This document shows, in pieces, positions 1 to 5,210 of a stretch of 5,210 bases of DNA. This DNA is from Bacteroidia bacterium (GTDB lineage Bacteria > Bacteroidota > Bacteroidia > Flavobacteriales > NORP286). Below the pieces are notes generated by a model. That model made no database searches. It saw only the letters and a program-made list of their open reading frames with translations, and was not told the origin of the DNA. The position numbers and the translations under genes were made by a program. Every line of letters begins with the position of its first letter. Position 1 is the first letter of the stretch. The stretch lies in contig JAESTI010000223.1 in the NCBI GenBank assembly GCA_016763665.1, forward strand, positions 1 to 5,210. Direction: 5' to 3'.

Positions 1-1542
1 CAAACTATCAGTAGAAATCAATTTCTATTTGATTTGGTAGACATCCTTTATTCCAGGACTGAAATCGAATTGAAAAGAGGAAACTTCAGGGTAAAAGGAG
101 ATACCGTTGATATTTATCTTGCTTACGCAGATTATGCCTACCGTATCACTTTTTGGGGTGATGATATTGAAACCATTGAGAGCTTTGATCCGGAAACAGG
201 AAAAACCATCAACCAATGGGATGAAGCCAACATCTATCCGGCAAATATTTTTGTTACCTCTAAAGACAAAATGAAAGATACCATCAGGCAAGTTCAAGAC
301 GATATGGTAAAACAAGTTGAATATTTTAACTCCATTGGAAAAGGACTAGAGGCAAAGAGATTGGAGGAACGAGTAACTTATGATCTGGAAATGATGAGAG
401 AGCTAGGATATTGCTCAGGTATAGAAAATTATTCAAGGTATTTTGATGGCAGGCAATCTGGATCAAGGCCTTTTTGCTTATTGGATTATTTTCCTGATGA
501 TTTTCTTGTCGTTATAGATGAGAGCCATGTTACATTACCACAAGTAAGAGCTATGTTTGGAGGAGATAGATCCAGAAAAAGCAATCTAGTTGAACACGGT
601 TTTCGCCTCCCTGCAGCAATGGACAACCGCCCCTTGAAATTTGAAGAATTTGAAGCAGTAGCTAATCAGATAATATATGTAAGCGCTACGCCAGCAGATT
701 ATGAACTCGAAAAATCTGGGGGAGTAATTGTAGAGCAGGTAATCCGCCCAACAGGATTGCTTGACCCAATAGTTGATATCAGGCCATGTACCACTCAGGT
801 TGATGATCTTCTGGACGAAATAAATGAACGAGTAATGCAAAAAGAAAGAGTACTCGTCACAACTTTAACCAAAAGAATGGCTGAAGAACTATCTAAATAT
901 CTGGACAGGATGGGTGTGAAATGCCGGTATATCCACTCAGAAGTAGATACACTTGAACGGGTTGAAATATTAAGGGAATTGAGATTGGGAGTATTTGACG
1001 TACTAGTTGGAATAAACCTTTTGCGAGAAGGATTAGACCTACCAGAAGTTTCTCTAGTAGCTATATTGGATGCAGACAAGGAAGGTTTTTTACGATCTGA
1101 AAGAGCATTGATCCAAACCTCAGGAAGAGCCGCAAGGAATATTAATGGAAAAGTGATCATGTATGCTGATACTATTACCAATTCCATGCAAAGGGCAATT
1201 GATGAAACGAATCGCAGAAGGGAAAAACAAGTTGCTTATAACAATGAACACAATATCATCCCTACGGCAATAATCAAATCCAGGGAATCTATTTTAGAGC
1301 AAACTTCAATCATTGATAACAAATCAGGATCAAAGAAAAAAGGAAAAGCCTATATTGAGAATGAAGAAATAAGCATGGCTGCTGATCCTGTAGTGCAGTA
1401 TATGAGCAAACCGGAACTGGAGAAACTGATCAATGAAACAAAAAGGAAAATGGAAAAGACTGCAAAAGATCTTGACTTTGTTACTGCTGCAAAACTGAGG
1501 GATGAAATGTTTGCTTTGGACGAATTGCTAAAAACAAAATAA
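1..1542 (+). CDS. uvrB: UvrABC system protein B (excinuclease subunit UvrB), 5'-truncated by window edge
   Basis: UvrB is the cytoplasmic nucleotide excision repair subunit. UvrA loads it onto damaged DNA, it verifies the lesion using ATP, and it recruits UvrC for incision. Frame 1 is open from base 1, so the gene starts upstream; the TTG at 34 is internal. The 513 residues present match UvrB from about E. coli residue 165 onward (family length ~670). Walker A and the damage-probing beta-hairpin are therefore outside the window. Visible, in window numbering: the domain 2 region that contacts UvrA (~1-90), the GYCSGIENYSR block, Walker B DESH (173-176), VSATP motif III (227-231), RPTGLLDP, helicase motif V GINLLREGLD (337-346), motif VI QTSGRAARN (372-380) with the two arginines expected to contact ATP, and a C-terminal UVR domain (~470-510) that binds UvrC. 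A basic, variable linker precedes the UVR domain. No frameshift is seen. The stop TAA is one base before the next start. Identification is very secure from motif order. Confidence 0.98.
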   Translation, partial: QTISRNQFLFDLVDILYSRTEIELKRGNFRVKGDTVDIYLAYADYAYRITFWGDDIETIESFDPETGKTINQWDEANIYPANIFVTSKDKMKDTIRQVQDDMVKQVEYFNSIGKGLEAKRLEERVTYDLEMMRELGYCSGIENYSRYFDGRQSGSRPFCLLDYFPDDFLVVIDESHVTLPQVRAMFGGDRSRKSNLVEHGFRLPAAMDNRPLKFEEFEAVANQIIYVSATPADYELEKSGGVIVEQVIRPTGLLDPIVDIRPCTTQVDDLLDEINERVMQKERVLVTTLTKRMAEELSKYLDRMGVKCRYIHSEVDTLERVEILRELRLGVFDVLVGINLLREGLDLPEVSLVAILDADKEGFLRSERALIQTSGRAARNINGKVIMYADTITNSMQRAIDETNRRREKQVAYNNEHNIIPTAIIKSRESILEQTSIIDNKSGSKKKGKAYIENEEISMAADPVVQYMSKPELEKLINETKRKMEKTAKDLDFVTAAKLRDEMFALDELLKTK

Positions 1543-1543
1543 A

Positions 1544-1618
1544 ATGATTGCCAGATCACCCATTTACTTCTTAATGATATTAATGCTAGGTATTTTATTA
1601 CCACGGCTCACCATTTCT
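1544..1618 (+). other. Predicted Sec signal peptide of the sensor kinase
   Basis: The first 25 residues have a short basic start (Arg4), a hydrophobic core of Ile, Leu, Met, Phe and Gly (about residues 7-19), and a polar end reading Thr23-Ile24-Ser25 before Gln26. A small residue at -1 suits signal peptidase I cleavage after Ser25. This places the repeats and the Y_Y_Y domain in the periplasm. The exact cleavage site is an inference, and the segment might instead stay uncleaved as a membrane anchor. Confidence 0.75.
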
Positions 1619-4612
1619 CAAACCTATAACTTTAATTGTTATTCTATAGAAGATGGATTAGCTCAATCACAAGTAAGGGATATTATACAGGATAAGAAGG
1701 GTTATATGTGGTTTGCTACCAATGGTGGAGGGGTTAGCAAGTTTGATGGTAAATCATTTACCAATTATACTACCAATGATGGTTTAGGGTATAATAGTGT
1801 TTATTCAATAGTTGAGGATGATGAAGGCAATATCTGGTTTGGAACATACGGAGGAGGGATCAGCAAGTTTGATGGAATCAATTTCACTACGTTTACCACA
1901 GCAGATGGGTTGGTCAATAACAAAGTATGGTCCATTAGCATTAGTCAAGATGATGGTTTGTGGATAGCAACTCAGAGAGGGTTCTGCAAATATGACGGAC
2001 AGGCGTTTATCATATTTGAGGATGAGCATGAACTTAGCGATAAGGCTGTACTTGCTATCCACGAAGATAAAAATGGGCAGCTTTGGCTGGGAGTGGAAAA
2101 TAGGGGATTGTATAGAAGCATATTACAGACACAAGTCAATAAAAAGTTAAACCTCACACAATTCCCTAATGACAGCATGGTGGTTGGATCCATTCAATCT
2201 ATGTATGAAGACAACGCTGGAAACATGTGGTTTAATTCTTGGGGACGTGGAGCATACAGATATAACGGTGATGATTTTATAAACATTACGCCTACTGGGT
2301 CACAAAAAAAAATCATATGGTCCACTTGTGATGATGGATATGGAAACTACTGGTTTGGAACTGAAGAATCTGGGCTGTATCATTTCAATGGATTGAATTT
2401 TAAGAATTTTGGCGTTAATGAAGGACTAAGCAGTAATAAAGTTTATTCTATTTGCCTTGATAAGGAGAAAAACCTGTGGTTTGGTACAGATAGGGGTGGT
2501 GTTTGCAAATTCACCAATGAAGCCATTATTAATTTTACTTCTGAATCTGGCCTTACTAATAATATAGTCTGGGCAATTACTCAAGACAAAAAAGGAAATA
2601 TATGGATTGGGACAAATGGGGGTGGCGCTTTGAAATATGATGGTAAAAACTTTCAATCCATCTCTTCCGTTGATGGATTAAGTAATGATAAAATCATTTC
2701 CATTTTAGAAGATTCAAAAGGAAATCTATGGTTTGGTACTGATATGGGAGGATTATGTAAATGGGATGAAAACAAATTCTACAATTACCAACAGCGGCAT
2801 GATTGGCAAAAGCATGAAAGGATTAAATCCTTAACAAACAATATTATTTATACCCTTGAAGAGGATAAAGCAGGTAATATATGGGCAGGTACCGACAAGG
2901 GCTTAAATCAACTTACTGGCGAAGAAATTAAATGGTATTGTTACCATGATTTAGCTGACCCCAACAGAAGGATCATAGGTTATGCCATTTACAGTGATTT
3001 ACGGAACCAACTTTGGGCTGGTACCAATGAAGGCATATTAAAGTTTGACGGTAAAAAGTTTCATGCATTTGATTTTCACGAAAAAATAAAAGATACGAGG
3101 GTCAATACTATTCTTAGCGATGAAAATGGAAATCTATGGATCGGTACTTATGGTAAAGGTCTTTTAAAATGTGTAAATCCATATTCAGAAAAACCAGACT
3201 CCTTTATAATTTATAATAAATCAAACGGATTAAGCAGTAATGAGATCATGGATTTAGTGTTTGATGATGAAGGAAATCTATGGGTTGGAACCCTAAAGGG
3301 GCTTAATAAATTAAAATTTGATAAGGATGGAGCTTATAGTATTAAACAATATGGAAGAGAAGAAGGGTTTACTGGAATAGAGTGTAGTTTGAATGGCCTT
3401 TACAAGGATGATAAAGGTAATATCTGGTATGGAACTGTTAGCGGGATCACAAAATTCAACCCGGCTAAAGAACACTTTAATGATATTGAACCGTCAACGT
3501 ACATAACTGATCTGGATTTATTTTTTGAAAAAATTAACTGGTATGATCAGAAGGAAAATATAAATAAGCAAACAGGATTGCCGGAAAACTTATCATTGCC
3601 TTATAATAAAAATCACATCACATTTAAATTCATTGGAATAAGTACCACTATTCCCGAGAAAGTCCGCTATCAATATATGCTTGAGGGTTTGGATGAGAAG
3701 TGGTCACCTATAACGAAAGAAACCTATGCAATTTACTCCTCTATTCCACCGGGAGAATACAGTTTTAAAGTAAAGGCCTGCAATGATGATGGAGTTTGGA
3801 ATAAAAATCCTGATAGTTATTCATTTATTATTACTCCTCCCTTTTGGCAAACATGGACCTTTAGGATCACTACGGTATTTACATTAATCGCTTCAGGCCT
3901 ATTTCTGGTATACATAAAAATCAACAAAATCAAACAAGAAGAGAGGAAGAGATTTGAGTTTAACAAAAGGATCATTGAAAGTGAGCTCAAAACACTTAGG
4001 GCCCAAATGAATCCCCACTTTATTTTTAATTCCTTGAACTCAATACAAAGGTTTATTACAGAAAATGCCCAAGACGATGCCGGAAAATATCTGACCAAAT
4101 TTGCCAGACTCATGAGAATGATCCTTGATAATTCAAGGAGAGAAGCAATTCCAATTGAGGATGAATTAAAATCATTGGAATTGTACATTGAGCTTGAGGT
4201 ATTAAGATTTGGCAACAAATTTGCTTACGGTATTGAGGTAGATCCAAAAATAGATACTGGTTTTATTGAAATACCACCAATGATAATTCAACCCTATGTT
4301 GAAAACGCAATTAAACATGGTCTGATGAATAAAGAAACTAAAGGAAATCTAAAAGTTGAGATTAAATTAGATGATGAAAAAATAATATGTATAGTTGAAG
4401 ATGATGGAATTGGCAGAAAAAAAGCAATGGAATTAAAGAACCAATTAAAACCTGATCACAAATCACATGGTTTAGATATAACTCAAGAACGATTAGAAAT
4501 AATTAATGCGCAAAAACACAGTAATATGAGTGTTCAAATTATTGATCTTATAGATGATAGTAATAATCCCTTAGGAACCAGAGTAGAATTTTATTTACCG
4601 GTAAATGATTAA
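1544..4612 (+). CDS. Propeller-sensor histidine kinase (Reg_prop repeats, Y_Y_Y domain, LytS-type kinase)
   Basis: This is a complete 1022-residue membrane sensor kinase, expected to autophosphorylate on His and signal to the response regulator encoded 15 bases downstream. Domains in order: signal peptide (1-25); fourteen Reg_prop-like repeats (~38-643), each with a GN-x-W-x-GT type core; a Y_Y_Y domain (~692-762, with RYQYMLEGLDEKW and IPPGEYSFKVKA); a membrane helix (~771-791); a charged coiled coil (~792-818); a His_kinase domain with QMNPHFIFNSLNS (phosphoacceptor His825); and an HATPase domain with N-box PPMIIQPYVENAIKHG (911-926, Asn921), G1 box EDDGIG (952-957) and HGL (975-977). The kinase core is the LytS/YehU class, not HisKA. 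All catalytic motifs look intact. ATG 1544 was chosen because it gives Arg4 before the hydrophobic core; ATG 1574 would cut into it. The upstream bases are A-rich with no Shine-Dalgarno sequence, as is common in Bacteroidota. One base separates it from uvrB, so read-through transcription is likely. The ligand is unknown. Confidence 0.96.
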   Translation: MIARSPIYFLMILMLGILLPRLTISQTYNFNCYSIEDGLAQSQVRDIIQDKKGYMWFATNGGGVSKFDGKSFTNYTTNDGLGYNSVYSIVEDDEGNIWFGTYGGGISKFDGINFTTFTTADGLVNNKVWSISISQDDGLWIATQRGFCKYDGQAFIIFEDEHELSDKAVLAIHEDKNGQLWLGVENRGLYRSILQTQVNKKLNLTQFPNDSMVVGSIQSMYEDNAGNMWFNSWGRGAYRYNGDDFINITPTGSQKKIIWSTCDDGYGNYWFGTEESGLYHFNGLNFKNFGVNEGLSSNKVYSICLDKEKNLWFGTDRGGVCKFTNEAIINFTSESGLTNNIVWAITQDKKGNIWIGTNGGGALKYDGKNFQSISSVDGLSNDKIISILEDSKGNLWFGTDMGGLCKWDENKFYNYQQRHDWQKHERIKSLTNNIIYTLEEDKAGNIWAGTDKGLNQLTGEEIKWYCYHDLADPNRRIIGYAIYSDLRNQLWAGTNEGILKFDGKKFHAFDFHEKIKDTRVNTILSDENGNLWIGTYGKGLLKCVNPYSEKPDSFIIYNKSNGLSSNEIMDLVFDDEGNLWVGTLKGLNKLKFDKDGAYSIKQYGREEGFTGIECSLNGLYKDDKGNIWYGTVSGITKFNPAKEHFNDIEPSTYITDLDLFFEKINWYDQKENINKQTGLPENLSLPYNKNHITFKFIGISTTIPEKVRYQYMLEGLDEKWSPITKETYAIYSSIPPGEYSFKVKACNDDGVWNKNPDSYSFIITPPFWQTWTFRITTVFTLIASGLFLVYIKINKIKQEERKRFEFNKRIIESELKTLRAQMNPHFIFNSLNSIQRFITENAQDDAGKYLTKFARLMRMILDNSRREAIPIEDELKSLELYIELEVLRFGNKFAYGIEVDPKIDTGFIEIPPMIIQPYVENAIKHGLMNKETKGNLKVEIKLDDEKIICIVEDDGIGRKKAMELKNQLKPDHKSHGLDITQERLEIINAQKHSNMSVQIIDLIDDSNNPLGTRVEFYLPVND
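1655..3472 (+). repeat. Fourteen in-frame propeller-blade repeats (two seven-bladed beta-propellers)
   Basis: The core Trp of each repeat falls at residues 56, 98, 140, 181, 229, 270, 312, 354, 396, 447, 491, 532, 580 and 628, a period of 41-51 residues (most often 42). The typical unit runs DGL-x-x-N-x-V, I-x-(E/Q)D-x-x-GN-(I/L)-W-(F/I)-GT, GGG-x-x-KFDG and an aromatic-rich strand. Fourteen blades fit two seven-bladed propellers, the arrangement known for sensor domains of Bacteroides hybrid two-component systems. Blades 1, 2, 7, 8 and 9 are closest to consensus, while 3-6 diverge. Longer loops follow blade 4 (~190-215) and blade 9 (~408-430). At DNA level the 14-base AGCAAGTTTGATGG occurs at 1736-1749 and 1862-1875, exactly 126 bases apart. 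Confidence 0.9.
3617..3832 (+). other. Region encoding the Y_Y_Y domain of the sensor kinase
   Basis: Residues ~692-763 form the membrane-proximal immunoglobulin-like Y_Y_Y domain that follows propellers in this sensor family. It opens with ITFKFIG, continues with the tyrosine-rich RYQYMLEGLDEKW (Tyr709, Tyr711) and IPPGEYSFKVKACNDDGVWN, and ends just before ITPPFWQTW, the usual lead-in to the membrane helix. In related sensors this domain transmits conformational change from propeller to membrane; that role is inferred here from family knowledge. Boundaries are approximate. Confidence 0.88.
3854..3916 (+). other. Predicted single transmembrane helix of the sensor kinase
   Basis: Residues ~771-791 form a hydrophobic stretch (core VFTLIASGLFLVYI) between the Y_Y_Y domain and a Lys/Arg/Glu-rich coiled coil. 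The basic residues that follow (KINKIK) fit the positive-inside rule and put the kinase core in the cytoplasm. An Arg at 774 near the outer end makes the helix start uncertain by a few residues. Confidence 0.85.
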
Positions 4613-4627
4613 TATTAAATTTGCACT

Positions 4628-5210
4628 ATGATTCGAGCCTTAATAATAGATGATGAAGAAAATAGCAGGATTACGCTGTCCAATTTATTAGAGAAACACT
4701 GTCCTGACATTGAAGTATTAGGAATGGGTGATTCTGCCAAAGCGGGATTAGAGCTCATAAAAAAACATTATCCTGATATTGTTTTCCTTGACATAGAAAT
4801 GCCAAAAGGAACAGGATTTGACATGCTTGATCAAATTGAGAATATCGATTTTGACGTGATTTTCACTACTGCTTATGATCAGTATGCCATAAAAGCAATT
4901 AAGTTTTGTGCCCTCGACTATTTACTTAAACCAATTGATGTTGATGAATTAATTGAGGCTGTAAACAGAGTAGACAAAAAAATTGCTAAGCAGAACAAAG
5001 GCAAAAAGTTTGAATTGTTCGTTCAGTATATGAAGGATATTAAGACCACCATGAACCAGATCGCTCTTCCAACATCAGATGGGTTAAATTTTGTTGAAGT
5101 GAACGAAATTATCAGGTGTGAAGCTTCTGAATATTATACCTATACCTTCATGAATAATGAGACTAAAATACTTGTTTCAAAAACGCTCAAAGATTTTGAT
5201 GAGCTTTTAA
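4628..5210 (+). CDS. LytTR-family response regulator (LytR/AlgR type), 3'-truncated by window edge
   Basis: The frame from ATG 4628 stays open to the window end, giving 194 codons of a family usually about 240-260 residues long. The receiver domain (~1-120) is complete: acidic pair Asp8/Asp9, phosphoacceptor Asp55 in VFLDIEMP, the Thr80-Thr81-Ala82 switch region, and Lys101-Pro102 in DYLLKPI. A charged linker (~121-143) leads to a LytTR DNA-binding domain beginning near residue 145 (IALPTSDGLNFVEVNEI, then the CEASEYYTY block), cut off after about 50 residues. It should be a cytoplasmic transcription factor activated by the sensor kinase encoded directly upstream. Kinases of the LytS class typically pair with LytTR regulators, which supports the pairing. 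The start fits the canonical MIRALIIDDE beginning. There is no Shine-Dalgarno sequence in the 15-base gap. Target promoters are not visible. Confidence 0.96.
   Translation, partial: MIRALIIDDEENSRITLSNLLEKHCPDIEVLGMGDSAKAGLELIKKHYPDIVFLDIEMPKGTGFDMLDQIENIDFDVIFTTAYDQYAIKAIKFCALDYLLKPIDVDELIEAVNRVDKKIAKQNKGKKFELFVQYMKDIKTTMNQIALPTSDGLNFVEVNEIIRCEASEYYTYTFMNNETKILVSKTLKDFDELL

Noticed and set aside
34..36. TTG as a start codon for uvrB
   Set aside because: The frame is open upstream to base 1 and the residues there (QTISRNQFLFD) continue the UvrB alignment, so the true start is outside the window.
795..1187. Open frame on the - strand inside uvrB
   Set aside because: It lies entirely opposite conserved helicase motifs, and its translation shows no recognisable domain; it is a shadow of uvrB.
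1574..1576. Alternative ATG start for the sensor kinase
   Set aside because: It would remove Arg4 and part of the hydrophobic core of the signal peptide; ATG 1544 gives a complete signal peptide.
3817..4218. Open frame on the - strand opposite the kinase membrane helix and His box
   Set aside because: Its hydrophobic stretches mirror the coding strand's composition, and it covers conserved kinase codons; there is no independent sign of a gene.
1544..4612. Classical hybrid two-component system (HTCS) with fused receiver and AraC domains
   Set aside because: The protein ends right after the HATPase domain at residue 1022, the kinase is LytS-type rather than HisKA, and the regulator is a separate LytTR protein.
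4616..4623. TAAATTTG, a perfect match to the Bacteroidota -7 promoter motif TAnnTTTG, just before the response regulator
   Set aside because: It ends only four bases before the ATG, so transcription would start at about the start codon. The best upstream -33-like string (TTTA at 4594-4597) is poor. In AT-rich DNA this match is likely chance, and the 15-base gap suggests co-transcription with the kinase.
5208..5210. TAA at the very end of the window
   Set aside because: It is out of frame with the response regulator, whose last full codon is 5207-5209 (Leu). The gene continues past the edge.

Overview
The window is AT-rich DNA, probably from a member of the Bacteroidota. The evidence is a large sensor of the Reg_prop/Y_Y_Y type, a LytS-type kinase with a LytTR regulator, A-rich start regions without clear Shine-Dalgarno sequences, and a UvrB with a Bacteroidota-like flavour. 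The class or genus cannot be fixed from this sequence. All three genes lie on the + strand and fill nearly the whole window. There are no RNA genes, insertion sequences, CRISPR arrays or long non-coding gaps.

Layout: (1) positions 1-1542 hold the 3' three quarters of uvrB, the damage-verifying helicase-like subunit of nucleotide excision repair; the first ~160-165 codons lie upstream of the window. (2) After a single spacer base, positions 1544-4612 encode a complete 1022-residue sensor histidine kinase. It has a signal peptide, fourteen propeller-type repeats (enough for two seven-bladed beta-propellers), a Y_Y_Y domain, one membrane helix, a short coiled coil, and a LytS/YehU-type kinase core with its HATPase domain. 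(3) After 15 bases, position 4628 starts a LytTR-family response regulator that runs off the right edge. It is intact in its receiver domain and cut within its DNA-binding domain.

Genes 2 and 3 form an obvious two-component pair. An extracytoplasmic cue would be read by the propeller/Y_Y_Y region and passed through the single membrane helix to the kinase. Phosphate would then go to Asp55 of the regulator, which would change transcription through its LytTR domain. The input signal and target genes cannot be read from the window. The 1-nt spacing suggests that uvrB is transcribed together with the pair, but nothing shows a functional link to DNA repair.

I found no convincing undescribed system. 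The points most worth a second look are the fourteen-blade sensor with blades still similar at DNA level, its coupling to a LytS/LytTR output rather than the fused HisKA/AraC output of classical hybrid two-component systems, and its tight junction with uvrB.
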